Counted from the first letter of the stretch, positions 53,797 to 63,856 are shown. The stretch is 64,000 bases of DNA from Alphaproteobacteria bacterium (GCA_009777955.1 WRKW01000003.1:1-64000), one strand, 5' to 3'. Translations and numbers: made by a program. The notes: a model not told the origin generated them from the sequence alone.

Positions 53797-55785
53797 ATGA
53801 AAAACAAAATATTCGATATTCAATCAAATTATAAGCCTGCGGGTGATCAGCCCGATGCCATACGTGAATTAACAACAGGTATTCGTTCCGGCGCGCAAAA
53901 TCAAGTTCTTTTGGGTGTTACCGGTTCCGGTAAAACATTCACTATGGCCAATATAATTGCGGACATTGGCCGACCGGCACTGATAATGGCGCATAATAAA
54001 ATCCTGGCGGCACAGTTGTATACGGAAATGAAAGCGTTTTTCCCGAACAACCATGTTGAATATTTTGTATCATACTATGATTATTATCAGCCGGAAGCGT
54101 ATGTTCCGACAACGGATACATATATAGACAAAGATGCCGCCATAAACGACCAGCTGGATCGCATGCGGCATTCGGCCACCCGTGCCATGCTGGAAAAGCG
54201 TGATGTAATAGTTGTATCAAGCGTGTCATCAATTTACGGTTTGGGCAGCCCGGATATGTATTCCGAAATGCGACTTTTGCTGAATGCGGGTGACAAGATA
54301 AGCGCGCGTGCAGTTGTCGACGAATTGGTAAGGATGCAATACAAGCGCAATGATGTCGGGTTCAACCGGGGCGAGTTCCGTGTGCGGGGGGATTCGTTGG
54401 ATGTATATCCTTCGCATTCCCAGGATACGGGTTGGAAAATTTCATTCTTTGGGGACGAGATAGAAGATATTTGGGAATTTGATATATTAACCGGTCAGAA
54501 AATCCGGCGAATTGAACAAACGGTCGTATATCCAAATACCCATTATGCCATGCCCATGCCGTCTGTGCTGTCTGCGGCGCGTCAAATCAGATTAGATTTA
54601 ACAGACAGGCTTAAATACTTTCATGATAATATGAAGTATATCGAAGAACAGCGTCTGCGTGAACGGACTAACTTTGATTTGGAAATGATGGAAGCAACCG
54701 GAACGTGCCGCGGGATTGAAAATTATTCCCGCTATCTATCGGGAAGGATGCCGGGTGATCCGCCACCAACATTCTTTGAATATTTGCCAAAGGACGCGAT
54801 TTTGTTTGTGGATGAAAGCCATGCCACAATTCCGCAAATAGGCGCGATGTCCCGCGGGGATAGGGCCAGAAAGGAAACGCTTTCACAATATGGGTTCCGA
54901 TTGCCCAGTGCCCTGGATAACCGTCCATTAACTTTCGAAGAGTGGGATAGATTTCGTCCACAAACTATATTTGTATCCGCCACGCCAAATGATTGGGAAA
55001 TAGAACAGGCAAAAGGCATAGTTGTAGAACAGGTAATTCGCCCGACAGGATTGTTGGATCCGGAATGTTTTGTCCGGCCGATTTCGAAACAGGTCGATGA
55101 TCTTTTGAACGAAATAAAAGAAACAAAAGGCCGGGTTTTGGTTACTACCCTTACCAAGAAAATGGCCGAACAACTGACCGATTATCTGGTGGAAAATGGC
55201 GTTAAGGCACGTTATCTTCATTCGGATATAGAAACTTTGGAACGCATAGAATTATTGCGGGAATTGCGCATGGGTAAATTCGATGTCTTGGTTGGGATTA
55301 ATCTTTTGCGTGAAGGATTGGATATTCCCGAATGCTGTTTGGTTGCAATAATGGATGCGGACAAGGAAGGATTTTTGCGTTCCGCACGTTCTTTGATTCA
55401 GACTATTGGTCGTGCCGCACGTAATGAAAAGGGCAGGGTAATTTTATACGCGGATAAAATCACAGAATCTATGAATATAGCATTGGGAGAAACTGCGCGC
55501 CGCCGCACAAAACAGATGGATCATAATAAAAAATATGGAATCGTACCAAAGTCAGTAACAAAGGCCGTGTTTGAAGAGGTTGGTGATAAACAGGAAAAGA
55601 CAGACAAAAAGCGGCTGTTTGTGTATACTGATTCCGGTGTGATGGATGCAGAAAGTATTACAAAAGAGATTGCAAAGCTGACAAAGCTGATGTATAAATC
55701 TGCCGAAGACCTGGAATTTGAACGTGCCGGCGAAATCCGCGATACTATACGCAGGCTGGAAAATGATTTGTTGTTGCTGGGATAA
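53797..55785 (+). CDS. uvrB: UvrABC system protein B
   Basis: A 662-residue nucleotide-excision repair helicase. Walker [11 protein letters not shown] (about 40-49), beta-hairpin [16 protein letters not shown]-type VDESHAT, motif VI IGRAARN and a C-terminal UVR domain ([18 protein letters not shown]) are all present. No obvious ribosome site. Divergent from the asmA-like gene, with overlapping promoters in the 68-bp gap. Confidence 0.97.
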   Translation: MKNKIFDIQSNYKPAGDQPDAIRELTTGIRSGAQNQVLLGVTGSGKTFTMANIIADIGRPALIMAHNKILAAQLYTEMKAFFPNNHVEYFVSYYDYYQPEAYVPTTDTYIDKDAAINDQLDRMRHSATRAMLEKRDVIVVSSVSSIYGLGSPDMYSEMRLLLNAGDKISARAVVDELVRMQYKRNDVGFNRGEFRVRGDSLDVYPSHSQDTGWKISFFGDEIEDIWEFDILTGQKIRRIEQTVVYPNTHYAMPMPSVLSAARQIRLDLTDRLKYFHDNMKYIEEQRLRERTNFDLEMMEATGTCRGIENYSRYLSGRMPGDPPPTFFEYLPKDAILFVDESHATIPQIGAMSRGDRARKETLSQYGFRLPSALDNRPLTFEEWDRFRPQTIFVSATPNDWEIEQAKGIVVEQVIRPTGLLDPECFVRPISKQVDDLLNEIKETKGRVLVTTLTKKMAEQLTDYLVENGVKARYLHSDIETLERIELLRELRMGKFDVLVGINLLREGLDIPECCLVAIMDADKEGFLRSARSLIQTIGRAARNEKGRVILYADKITESMNIALGETARRRTKQMDHNKKYGIVPKSVTKAVFEEVGDKQEKTDKKRLFVYTDSGVMDAESITKEIAKLTKLMYKSAEDLEFERAGEIRDTIRRLENDLLLLG

Positions 55786-55855
55786 ATATACCCTATCTAT
55801 GAAATTATTGACTTTTATATAAGCTGTGCGATAATACCCGAAATTATTTGGCAAA

Positions 55856-56269
55856 ATGAAAATAATTCTAAAAAATCTTGATGAAACCCGCGCGTGGGGA
55901 CGTGAATTTGCAAGAACATTGCAGATGCCCGTGGTGGTTGCGTTGCATGGTGATTTGGGCATGGGGAAAAGCGAGGTTGCACGCTCTATCATCCAGGAAC
56001 TTTGCGGTTCTGATACTGTTGTGCCCAGTCCTACGTTTACACTTGTTCAATCATACGATGCGCTGGGTTACAGAATTTCACACTTTGATTTGTATAGAAT
56101 ATCAGACCCGTCGGAATTGACCGAGATCGGTTTAGAACATGCCTGTGCAAATGATATCGTGCTTATAGAATGGCCGGAAATAGCTTCGCATATCCTGCCA
56201 CTTGATACTATTCATATTTATATCACAGAAGAAAATGGCGAAAGGGCGATAAAAATAAACAGGGTCTAA
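55856..56269 (+). CDS. tsaE: tRNA threonylcarbamoyladenosine biosynthesis protein TsaE
   Basis: A 137-residue P-loop ATPase for t6A37 synthesis with TsaB/TsaD. GDLGMGKSEVARSII (about 31-45), SPTFTLVQSY and HFDLYRISDPSELTEIGLE match the family, followed by LIEWPE. A promoter (TTGACT, 16 bp, GATAAT) precedes it. Converges on the ftsA-rpe gene with a 4-bp gap. Confidence 0.93.
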   Translation: MKIILKNLDETRAWGREFARTLQMPVVVALHGDLGMGKSEVARSIIQELCGSDTVVPSPTFTLVQSYDALGYRISHFDLYRISDPSELTEIGLEHACANDIVLIEWPEIASHILPLDTIHIYITEENGERAIKINRV

Positions 56270-56273
56270 GGGT

Positions 56274-58055
56274 TTAATTTTTACGCAGCAATGATTGAAC
56301 CGCAGCCGGAAAATCTGTTGCTTTTGCAAGATAGCTTCCCGATATCAAAAAATCCGCCCCCGCTGCCCAACATAATTTTGCCGTTTCTTTGTTAATCCCA
56401 CAGTCCACGGAAATTTTGAATTTCAAACCGTATTTTTTTCTTGTCGCGGCCAGGGCTTTTATATGCAAAAGTGCAGACGGCATAAATTCTTGTCCACTTG
56501 CGCCTGGTTGCGCCGACATTACCAACACTTCATCAATGTTGCGCAAGACTGGTTTTAATATGTCCAATGTTGCATCGGGACTGATCGCTATTCCGGATCT
56601 TTTTCCAGCTGCCTTTATGTCGGAAAGCGTTGCCCGTACCCCATAAGTTCCAGCCGATATTATAATGGTGTCCGCACCCGCTTCAGCTGCGCTGTTTGCC
56701 CAAGATCGTGGGTTCTCGGTCATAAGGTGGACGCTAAGATGTGCATCTGTCTTGCTTCGTATAAGTTTAAGTTCGTCTATGCCGCTTGTGATTCTATCTA
56801 CAAACAAACCGTCCATTATATCTATATGAATCATGGAAATATGTCCGGCGCGGAACTTTGCATAGGTCGCGTCATCGCGCATATCAAACGTAAGCGTGCT
56901 GGGCATAATTGGTAAAAAGGCCGGCTTTTTTTGTCGTTTAAAAAGTTTTGAAAGTGTTTTCAGAATCAGCTGGCCGATGCGCGCCCGGCGCGCCCGCCGT
57001 GCGGCAATAGCATCGAAATGTGGTTTTATTCGTCCCCATACATAAGCGGTGCAGGCCTGTGCTGCGGCAACCGCACCGATATTTTCTATCGGAATTCGGA
57101 ATTCGTTTTGCAAAGCCGTTTCAATTCCAGGAATGTTTGCGCCGCCGCCGTATACATATATTTTTACAGGTTGGTATTTTTCTATTGCGTCGCCCGCGGC
57201 AGTATGGACATTTTTTATTATATCATCAAAGACTGGCAGTGCCAGGTTGTTGACATCTGCGCGGGTAAATTCATGTTTAGCACTGGCGGGAGTAAACCGA
57301 TCCATTTCACCGGAAGAGAGTGATAAATTTTCCCGCTTTATTCGTTCCGCAGCAACCCATTGCAAGCATAGTCCCCCGGCAATTGCATCTGTAAGCATCG
57401 ATTGACCAGTCGGGATTTTTTCTATGAATACGGGACCCCTTGCGGTCCAGATGGATACAGTTGTCGCAGATGCGCCAAGGTCGACAAGCATTGATGATTC
57501 TTTCTTTGGCCGGGCAGAGTTCGCAATCAAAAAAGATGGATCGGAAAATTCCAGTCCCATCATGTGTGCTGTTCGTAAATGTTCCCGTACGTTTTTTATT
57601 CCATCCCGGCTTGCCGCTATGATGCCAAAAAGTGCGGATAATTGCCGACCATGCTGTCCGATCGGGGTTGCAAGATTTGCGAAATCTTCCAGATCATATC
57701 TTAATGGAATTATGTGCATCGGGAAAAATTCTGGTGCCAGCTCTTTCATATCCGATACCATAGTTATTATATCCTGACCCGTAATTTTGTGTTCTTTTCC
57801 CCAGTCAGCGGTTCTTTGTGCTATTTTTAATTCTGTGGGGCCAAAGTTACCGGTAATATATGCTGAGTCGAATCGAATGCCAAGCCGGGATTCCAATGCA
57901 TCCGTAACACGCTTTATCGCAAAAGCAGTATCCGGGGATTCAAAAGACTGGATATAAGATGCGGATATACGACCCGAAGACATGCGTACACCAATACCGG
58001 TCGCGTGCGATGTGCCGACATCAAGGCACAGAAAAGATGAATCTAGCAGGTTCAT
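56274..58055 (-). CDS. ftsA-rpe: FtsA-ribulose-phosphate 3-epimerase fusion
   Basis: A 593-residue fused protein. Residues 1-374 are FtsA, the actin-like membrane anchor of FtsZ: CLDVGTSHATGIGV (phosphate-1), MLVDLGASATTVSIW (phosphate-2), YVYGGGANIPGIE (adenosine), and the C-terminal amphipathic targeting helix GQLILKTLSKLFKRQKK (361-377). From residue 378 (nt 56924 leftward) follows a full Rpe TIM barrel: PSTL, HIDIMDG (410-416), VHLM (H443), VMSAQPGASGQEF and SVDCGI (D551), so metal and catalytic residues are kept. The frame is unbroken and the Rpe part lacks its own start. ftsQ overlaps by 4 bp upstream. Confidence 0.9.
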   Translation of the reverse strand: MNLLDSSFLCLDVGTSHATGIGVRMSSGRISASYIQSFESPDTAFAIKRVTDALESRLGIRFDSAYITGNFGPTELKIAQRTADWGKEHKITGQDIITMVSDMKELAPEFFPMHIIPLRYDLEDFANLATPIGQHGRQLSALFGIIAASRDGIKNVREHLRTAHMMGLEFSDPSFLIANSARPKKESSMLVDLGASATTVSIWTARGPVFIEKIPTGQSMLTDAIAGGLCLQWVAAERIKRENLSLSSGEMDRFTPASAKHEFTRADVNNLALPVFDDIIKNVHTAAGDAIEKYQPVKIYVYGGGANIPGIETALQNEFRIPIENIGAVAAAQACTAYVWGRIKPHFDAIAARRARRARIGQLILKTLSKLFKRQKKPAFLPIMPSTLTFDMRDDATYAKFRAGHISMIHIDIMDGLFVDRITSGIDELKLIRSKTDAHLSVHLMTENPRSWANSAAEAGADTIIISAGTYGVRATLSDIKAAGKRSGIAISPDATLDILKPVLRNIDEVLVMSAQPGASGQEFMPSALLHIKALAATRKKYGLKFKISVDCGINKETAKLCWAAGADFLISGSYLAKATDFPAAVQSLLRKN

Positions 58056-58768
58056 TTCATCCGGTTGATTTTAACCAGCGTCCTGTTTTCGTCCCGCATA
58101 TCCAACACGGATATTTCACGGTTCAGGATTTTGCTTTGTTTTTGTTGCGCCCCGACTTTTGCAATGGCTTTATCCCAATTGGTTTCTGGCAGCATAATCT
58201 TTACGCCGGAATTGGTATAAATGTTCCAACGCCTTCCTTCGACCCATTCGATGCGCGCCACTTCCTTTGACAGTGCGGTTTCCCTTTTTATCGTACCCGC
58301 GACCAGACCCACGCCACCCGGCAATTCGCCGGTAAAAACAAGCGTTCCTGCTGGCAACACATCCAAATAACGCGCGACAGTCCGACCATCATCAGACAAC
58401 GGGTAAAAATTCAATCCGTCGGTCCAGGCCGCCACGATATCTCTTTGCGCTACGCGCACCATGATTCGCCCGTTCGGAAGTCGTCGTATGGCCGCATTTT
58501 TTACATCGGGCAAAGCGGATATATTTGCCAGGGCGATTTTGATATTTACGGAATATGCAGAGCTTTTGGGGCGTATATTCAATGCATCTGCAATTTCTTG
58601 TATACCCGAATTTCCGCGTCCGCTGGATGTTCCGGGATATATTGAAATTCGTCCCGTTGGTGCAATATTGGATATACCCATCACGGCCATAGACATACGT
58701 ACTGTGAAGTAAAGCGCAACAATCATAGCCAGCGCGAATGTAAGCCAAAATATAAGATTTTTTCTCAT
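58052..58768 (-). CDS. ftsQ: Cell division protein FtsQ
   Basis: A 238-residue bitopic divisome protein with a short cytosolic start, one membrane helix (about 8-28), a POTRA-like region (IKIALANISALPDVKNAAIRRLPNGRIMVRVAQRDIVAAW, core PDVKNAAIRRLPNG) and FtsQ beta domain with FYPLSDDGRTV. Shorter than average. Overlaps ftsA-rpe by ATGA. ftsZ, murC and ddl are not adjacent. Confidence 0.88.
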   Translation of the reverse strand: MRKNLIFWLTFALAMIVALYFTVRMSMAVMGISNIAPTGRISIYPGTSSGRGNSGIQEIADALNIRPKSSAYSVNIKIALANISALPDVKNAAIRRLPNGRIMVRVAQRDIVAAWTDGLNFYPLSDDGRTVARYLDVLPAGTLVFTGELPGGVGLVAGTIKRETALSKEVARIEWVEGRRWNIYTNSGVKIMLPETNWDKAIAKVGAQQKQSKILNREISVLDMRDENRTLVKINRMK

Positions 58769-58810
58769 GAAAATATTATAACAGAAAAACGCAAAATTCA
58801 GAATGATTTT

Positions 58811-59695
58811 TTATACCAAAGCATTTACAATTTTTTCTATGTCAAATTTCTTTGCCGTAATGACATTGTTCTTTTCAATGGAAGATCTATCTGTAACCGA
58901 AAGAGAAAGCGTTTTGGATAATGCTTCTGCAATTCCAGTCGGAGAATTCGCATCTTTAAGCTTTATATTTGGCGCGATGCCGGAATTATCCGGCCATATA
59001 GTGGGTCGCCCCATTGCTGTCGCCGCCATCAAAAGTGACCGGTCGTGCCAGCAAAGCGACATCACCGCATATGATGATCGCATAATGGTTGCAAGATCTT
59101 CGTCCTGTCCAATGAAAGTAATTCTGTGATTTTGTCCTGCGCGGGATATTTGCCTTATGATCTTTCGTGCGCGCATTGATCCCGTGGAACCGTAAAGCGC
59201 GACCAGTAATTCATCAGAATTAATATGTGCCAAAGCCTTTAAAAGTGTATCCAGTCCAAGACCCAACGGACTTATTACAGTCACAAGCTTTTGATGCGGC
59301 GCAATGTTGAATTCCGACAAAAATCTTGATTGTAAAAGGCTGGCAACAGATTTTGGGTTAAATACAGAAAGGTCTATTCCGAATTCTGGCGGTACATCTT
59401 TGTGGTTCAGCCGCATACGCCGCGCAAGGTCTTTTCCCGACTGTTCAATTACAAGAATGCGTGGCTTTTCTGATTTTATAAGCTTTCTTAATTCACTTGT
59501 GGAAAATAAAAAAACTTTGTTAAACAGGCGGATGTGGCCAATCCGAACATGCCGCGTGCGCAGTTTATATGTCTGGGCATGTTTTGCGGGTGACGCGATA
59601 ATCACACGCATTCCCTTTTTTTGCATACTTACGGCAAGTGTGATAAGTCCGCGGGAAAGCTTTGGTGCTATAAAAAGGAAAGGTTGTGATTTCAT
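58811..59695 (-). CDS. Glycosyltransferase family 4-like protein
   Basis: A 294-residue Rossmann-type protein. PFLFIAPKLSRGLITLAVSM at the start (core FIAPKLSRGL) and C-terminal HRITFIGQDEDLATIMRSSYAVMSL (core FIGQDEDLATIMRSS) then GRPTIWPDNSGI fit GT-B enzymes; the E-x7-E motif is not clear. Possibly lipopolysaccharide or surface glycan synthesis. The start at 59695 follows the stop of the upstream lipoprotein by 2 nt; the frame to 59737 overlaps that gene. Confidence 0.65.
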   Translation of the reverse strand: MKSQPFLFIAPKLSRGLITLAVSMQKKGMRVIIASPAKHAQTYKLRTRHVRIGHIRLFNKVFLFSTSELRKLIKSEKPRILVIEQSGKDLARRMRLNHKDVPPEFGIDLSVFNPKSVASLLQSRFLSEFNIAPHQKLVTVISPLGLGLDTLLKALAHINSDELLVALYGSTGSMRARKIIRQISRAGQNHRITFIGQDEDLATIMRSSYAVMSLCWHDRSLLMAATAMGRPTIWPDNSGIAPNIKLKDANSPTGIAEALSKTLSLSVTDRSSIEKNNVITAKKFDIEKIVNALV

Positions 59696-59697
59696 GA

Positions 59698-60087
59698 TTA
59701 AGCCGCGCGCAACAGGTACCCCCGTCTGAACATGCATTTACGGTAAGAACCAATGGATCTTGATGCCGTGTTCGGCGGAACGGAAAGGAGCATTCTTTGT
59801 CCCGTATCCCTGTATTCGTTTGATTGGAACGTTACCCAAAGCCCGTCCCAATCCGGCATTTGAGATGCCTGATTGGGCATCAAAAGTTTTGCCGCACGGG
59901 ATCTGGGCTGATGTGCGGGTTTTGTTATGCCAAGGCAAACTTTATGATCACGCACAAACTGTTCCGTCGTTACCATTTCGTTTTCCCAGTTCAAAACCGT
60001 GGCGTTTTCAATAGAGCCGCCACGGGGTGACGAGCAACCGACAAGAACGCAAAGCGCGGCAAATATGACACAGGGATTTAGTTTCAT
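59698..60087 (-). CDS. Small lipoprotein of unknown function
   Basis: A 129-residue protein with a lipoprotein signal peptide (LNPCVIFAALCVLVGC, lipobox LVGC). The mature part has TVLNWENEMVTTEQFVRDHKVCLG and a C-terminal pair of Cys (YRKCMFRRGY), without a known domain. The ATG lies 6 nt after a TATAAT, so the mRNA would be leaderless. It is divergent from the pilus secretin genes and shares their promoter region. Confidence 0.7.
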   Translation of the reverse strand: MKLNPCVIFAALCVLVGCSSPRGGSIENATVLNWENEMVTTEQFVRDHKVCLGITKPAHQPRSRAAKLLMPNQASQMPDWDGLWVTFQSNEYRDTGQRMLLSVPPNTASRSIGSYRKCMFRRGYLLRAA

Positions 60088-60093
60088 GCCGAC

Positions 60094-60135
60094 ATTATAA
60101 TTTAATTGCATAAGCGGGGCAATAGTTTTTATAAT
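60094..60135. promoter_or_regulatory. Overlapping divergent promoters
   Basis: Minus strand: TTGCCC (60117-60122), 17 bp, TATAAT (60094-60099), for the lipoprotein. Plus strand: TTGCAT (60106-60111), 18 bp, TATAAT (60130-60135), for the secretin operon. The two cannot both be occupied easily, so the genes may be expressed in competition. Confidence 0.7.
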
Positions 60136-60158
60136 GTACGAAAGATAGGAGATGGCTT

Positions 60159-60443
60159 ATGACCCCGGCAGAAAAGTTCAACGCCCTTGCGGCCTTTTAC
60201 GAACAACTTAAAACCGTAATGGCTGCAATATCTGTGCGAAAGGGATCTATTCCGATTGACAGTTATGTCGGACGCTTTTTTGCCGCCGATGTTTTAGAAA
60301 TGTTGGTTTCGGAAAATGGTGGGGGCGAGCGATTAAAACAATACCGCGATGAATTCGAACGCGTCAAAGATTTGGTCACTCCGTCGCAAAAGCCCATTCA
60401 TGAAATGACATTGGAAGAATTTGAAAAAGCAATGAATATATAG
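60159..60443 (+). CDS. Small helical protein upstream of the secretin
   Basis: A 94-residue protein with no signal peptide and no recognised family; mostly helical by composition, ending in an acidic helix (EMTLEEFEKAMNI). TAGGAG lies 7 nt before the ATG. It is 20 bp ahead of the secretin gene and so probably belongs to the pilus or outer-membrane assembly, but no function can be given. Confidence 0.6.
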   Translation: MTPAEKFNALAAFYEQLKTVMAAISVRKGSIPIDSYVGRFFAADVLEMLVSENGGGERLKQYRDEFERVKDLVTPSQKPIHEMTLEEFEKAMNI

Positions 60444-60463
60444 GGAACAGGAACGAGGGAAAA

Positions 60464-61792
60464 ATGAAAAACTTATTTTATAAGACAAGAATAAAGTTCG
60501 GGATTGCGGTTCCTTGTTTTTTGCTCCTTTGCGCCTGTCAGCCGGTGCAACCATCGTTTGATACTGTTCATGTGGTTGAAAAACTGGTTATTGACGAGCG
60601 TTCGGTTCCAATTTATCCGCGCAAGGCTGCGCTGACCACCGATACCGCGCGCAGGTTCGCGCTGGATCTGCCAAAGCGTTGCCAAGTGGACTGGGACAAC
60701 CAGCGTGTCCTGTCTGTATTACCGGAAGAGCATGTTGAAATTGTCCGCCTTGATGTCGGTGGAGCCTTGCCGGAATTCAACGTGGAAAATTATTCATTTG
60801 AAAAGCTTCTTGTAAAAGATGTACTGGAAAAGCTTCTTGATGGTACAAATATTCGTGTAATAGAAAAAGAATCGTTACCAGACAAGATAAGTGGAACGAT
60901 AAGATCTGGTAACCTGCCTGATGCGGTGGAATTGATTGCAAAAATGGGAAGGGCTTATTATTCCTATGATGCCGATTTGAAAGAGCTGTACATAGGTCGT
61001 CGCGCCAGATGGCTGATGAAGATGCCAAAAGACCAGGGTGTTATAATGGCACTGTTGGACGCGATGCGTGGTGCAGACATGCGTAATATGCTTGTCAATT
61101 GGGAAGATAGGACAATGCAATTAGAGGGGAATTATCAAACCGAAAGAGAAGTACGTCAGATTGTTGCTGACCTTGGCGCGCAAAAATACATAATCGCGTG
61201 GGATATAGATGTTTATCGCGTGTATCCACGGACAGAAAATCCGATTGTTTGGATGAATATGTTGCCCGCGTTCGGTAACAAGAATATAAAAATGTCGATC
61301 CCAGGGGTTGTCGGTCGCACACTTGTGGTCAGTCCAGAAATCAATACCAAGACATTACAACATTTCCTTTCACAACAAGCGAATGTGGTGCTTATCTCTC
61401 AGGGAACATTTTCGGTGCCCAATGGATGGCAGTCGCGGTTCGATATAGGACAGTGTTCGCGTGAAGAACGTTTAGAAACAGGGCTGATAGTCGGCGCAAC
61501 AGGAAAGTTCGGGGACTATGCCGGTATGAAAAAAATCGATGCAAAAATAGCCTTGCGTACGCCAGCGGGAGAAATCGCATCGTTTTCGATACCGTCCAGC
61601 CTGGGCGACAACTATGTGATTATAGGAATTCCGACACATTCGTTTATAGAGGCCCCGGAAACATTGATAAGTCCGTTTGCAGAACTTGTGGTGTTTATGT
61701 CGCCGCGGGTAATATCAGTGGTAAGACAAGGCGAATTTCAGGCCGCCGCGCCGCTGTCAGGCCAAGATTTAAGAGATTTCTTAGATGAATAA
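60464..61792 (+). CDS. pilN: Type IVb pilus secretin-like lipoprotein (R64 PilN / BfpB type)
   Basis: A 442-residue protein with a lipoprotein signal (FLLLCAC) and a secretin-type layout: an N domain with VKDVLEKLLDGTNIRVI (about 120-136), a ring-building domain (MLVNWEDRTMQLEGNY), and the C-terminal gate region with NVVLISQGTFSVPNGWQSRF and VVFMSPRVI at the end, the order found in PilN/BfpB secretins. Secretin signature is weak compared with GspD. It would form the outer-membrane pore for the pilus encoded at 2-7 kb, here over 50 kb away. GAGGG precedes the ATG. Confidence 0.7.
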   Translation: MKNLFYKTRIKFGIAVPCFLLLCACQPVQPSFDTVHVVEKLVIDERSVPIYPRKAALTTDTARRFALDLPKRCQVDWDNQRVLSVLPEEHVEIVRLDVGGALPEFNVENYSFEKLLVKDVLEKLLDGTNIRVIEKESLPDKISGTIRSGNLPDAVELIAKMGRAYYSYDADLKELYIGRRARWLMKMPKDQGVIMALLDAMRGADMRNMLVNWEDRTMQLEGNYQTEREVRQIVADLGAQKYIIAWDIDVYRVYPRTENPIVWMNMLPAFGNKNIKMSIPGVVGRTLVVSPEINTKTLQHFLSQQANVVLISQGTFSVPNGWQSRFDIGQCSREERLETGLIVGATGKFGDYAGMKKIDAKIALRTPAGEIASFSIPSSLGDNYVIIGIPTHSFIEAPETLISPFAELVVFMSPRVISVVRQGEFQAAAPLSGQDLRDFLDE

Positions 61793-61831
61793 ATTTGCAA
61801 AGAACACGATATATAAAATAAGTTGGTGAAA

Positions 61832-63091
61832 ATGCTGTTTACGAAACTTGAAAAAAAAATCGCATTCCGCTATTTGCGGGCAAAAAGAAAAGAAGGGTTT
61901 ATTTCCGTCATATCTTGGGTGTCTTTGCTGGGCATCATGTTGGGGGTTGCGACGCTTATCGTAGTAATGTCCGTCATGGCCGGGTTCCACGATGCATTGC
62001 TTTCCCGCATAGTCGGAATGAATGGACATGTAGTAGTTTATCACCAAGATGGTGCGATAGAAGATTATGATTTTCTTATTGATAAGATAAAGCAGAATAA
62101 AATTGTATCGTCCAGCATGATAGGTGTCATTCCTGTATTGGAAGGTCAGGCAATGGCATCAGCGAACGGGGTAAATTCTGGCGCAATGGTACGCGGAATA
62201 CGTATGGATGATTTGTCGCGGGTTACCGGTGTCGGTACCAAAATCTTCGGAACCGCTTTGCGCGATGTGGGCGATGGCCAGCTTGTGATGGGGGCGGTTT
62301 TGTCACGGCGGCTAAGGCTTACCATGGATGATACCGTTACGCTTATTGCCGCGAACAGCGGTACGCCGACAGCATTCGGAACCATTCCGCGTATGATGTC
62401 TTATCCTGTGAAATCCACCTTTATGATGGGTATGTACGAATATGATTCTGGTTATGTATTCATGAATCTGGAAACGGCGCAAAAGTATATGAATTCCCCC
62501 GGTGGTGTTTCACACATAGACCTGTTCTTGCGCGATCCCGGGCGGACGGATGCGGTGCGCGATGTCCTGCGTGGATTTTTGCCACATGGGTTTGTAGTTC
62601 GCGATTGGCGAGAACTTAACAAAGGTTTTGTCGGCGCATTACAGGTAGAACGAAATGTCATGTTCCTTATCCTTATGCTTATCATAATAGTTGCGGCGTT
62701 CAATATAGTTTCTTCTTTGGTTATGATAGTGAAAGATAAATCCCGCGATATTGCGGTCTTGCGGACATTCGGTGTGTCACGCAAATCTATGATGAAGATA
62801 TTCATGCTGAACGGGGTCTGTATCGGTGTCATAGGTTCTGTATTTGGAACCGTGCTTGGTTTGGTCTTGGCAAAGTATGTCGAACAAATAAGACAGTTTT
62901 TTCAATGGTTCACAGGTCGCGATTTATTTCCACCGGAAATGTATTTCTTGTCGGAACTTCCGTCCAAAATCGATCCTGTGAATGTTGCCGGAATTGCTAT
63001 TGTTGCGGTACTATTGTCGTTTCTGGCGACATTGTATCCCGCGTGGAAGGCCGCCAAAATGGATCCGGTTGAAGTGTTAAGATACGAATAA
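61832..63091 (+). CDS. lolC: Lipoprotein-releasing ABC transporter permease (LolC/LolE)
   Basis: A 419-residue permease with four membrane helices (about 25-50, 270-295, 315-345, 380-400) and a large periplasmic domain. EKKIAFRYLRAKRKEGFISVISWVS (core RYLRAKRKEGF) at the start and the C-terminal YPAWKAAKMDPVEVLRYE (last 18 residues) are diagnostic. With LolD it extracts lipoproteins from the inner membrane. ATG at 61832 has GGTG upstream; the longer frame starts with TTG at 61823. Only one permease gene is seen, as in genomes with a single LolF-type protein. Confidence 0.92.
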   Translation: MLFTKLEKKIAFRYLRAKRKEGFISVISWVSLLGIMLGVATLIVVMSVMAGFHDALLSRIVGMNGHVVVYHQDGAIEDYDFLIDKIKQNKIVSSSMIGVIPVLEGQAMASANGVNSGAMVRGIRMDDLSRVTGVGTKIFGTALRDVGDGQLVMGAVLSRRLRLTMDDTVTLIAANSGTPTAFGTIPRMMSYPVKSTFMMGMYEYDSGYVFMNLETAQKYMNSPGGVSHIDLFLRDPGRTDAVRDVLRGFLPHGFVVRDWRELNKGFVGALQVERNVMFLILMLIIIVAAFNIVSSLVMIVKDKSRDIAVLRTFGVSRKSMMKIFMLNGVCIGVIGSVFGTVLGLVLAKYVEQIRQFFQWFTGRDLFPPEMYFLSELPSKIDPVNVAGIAIVAVLLSFLATLYPAWKAAKMDPVEVLRYE

Positions 63092-63102
63092 GAGAATTAT
63101 TA

Positions 63103-63837
63103 ATGGCTAATATTTTAAAATCATTGAAAAAAGCGAAACGTGACATAGTTATGTCAGTGCAAGAGCTGGGAAAAACATTTATAGAAGGCGGCCAGCCCTT
63201 GCCGATTCTGCGTGGTGGCGGATTCGAATTGGCACGGGGTGAAATTATGGCCTTGGTCGGACCGTCGGGCTGCGGAAAGTCTACTCTGTTACAATGCGTC
63301 GGGCTTTTGGAACAGCCAACACACGGATATATAATAATGTCTGGCGCACCCGCGCACAAAATGACCGAAGATCAACGGACAGTAATACGTCGCGAAAAAC
63401 TTGGGTTCGTATATCAACGCCATAATCTTTTGGAAGATTTTTCCGCGCTTGAAAATGTAATGTTGCCTATGCTGGCGGCTGGGATTGATGAAGATACTGC
63501 GGCTGTGCGCGCAAAGAAATTGTTAAAGTCGGTAAACATACTTCATCGTGCGACCCACAGACCGAACGAAATGTCCGGCGGAGAACAACAAAGAACAGCG
63601 GTTGCGCGTGCGCTGGCCAATAATCCCGATATAATTCTTGCCGATGAACCGACCGGATCGCTTGATCCTAAACATGCGTCTGTTGTTTTTGACCTTTTAT
63701 TGGCTCAGGCACGGGAACATAAAATGGCGATGTTGTTTGTTACCCATGACATGGGTTTGGCTCAAAGGGCAGACAGAATTATCACAATAAAGAATGGGGT
63801 TATATCGCCGATGCCAAAAAGCGAAAAACTTTGTTGA
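63103..63837 (+). CDS. lolD: Lipoprotein-releasing ABC transporter ATPase LolD
   Basis: A 244-residue ABC ATPase. Walker A GPSGCGKST (about 52-60), Q-loop VYQRHNLLEDFSALENVMLP (core YQRHNLLEDF), signature MSGGEQQR, Walker B IILADEPTGSLD, His switch FVTHD. It lies 11 bp after lolC. The N terminus carries an extra 15 or so basic residues. Confidence 0.94.
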   Translation: MANILKSLKKAKRDIVMSVQELGKTFIEGGQPLPILRGGGFELARGEIMALVGPSGCGKSTLLQCVGLLEQPTHGYIIMSGAPAHKMTEDQRTVIRREKLGFVYQRHNLLEDFSALENVMLPMLAAGIDEDTAAVRAKKLLKSVNILHRATHRPNEMSGGEQQRTAVARALANNPDIILADEPTGSLDPKHASVVFDLLLAQAREHKMAMLFVTHDMGLAQRADRIITIKNGVISPMPKSEKLC

Positions 63838-63856
63838 TAAAAAAAGGGGGGAAACT

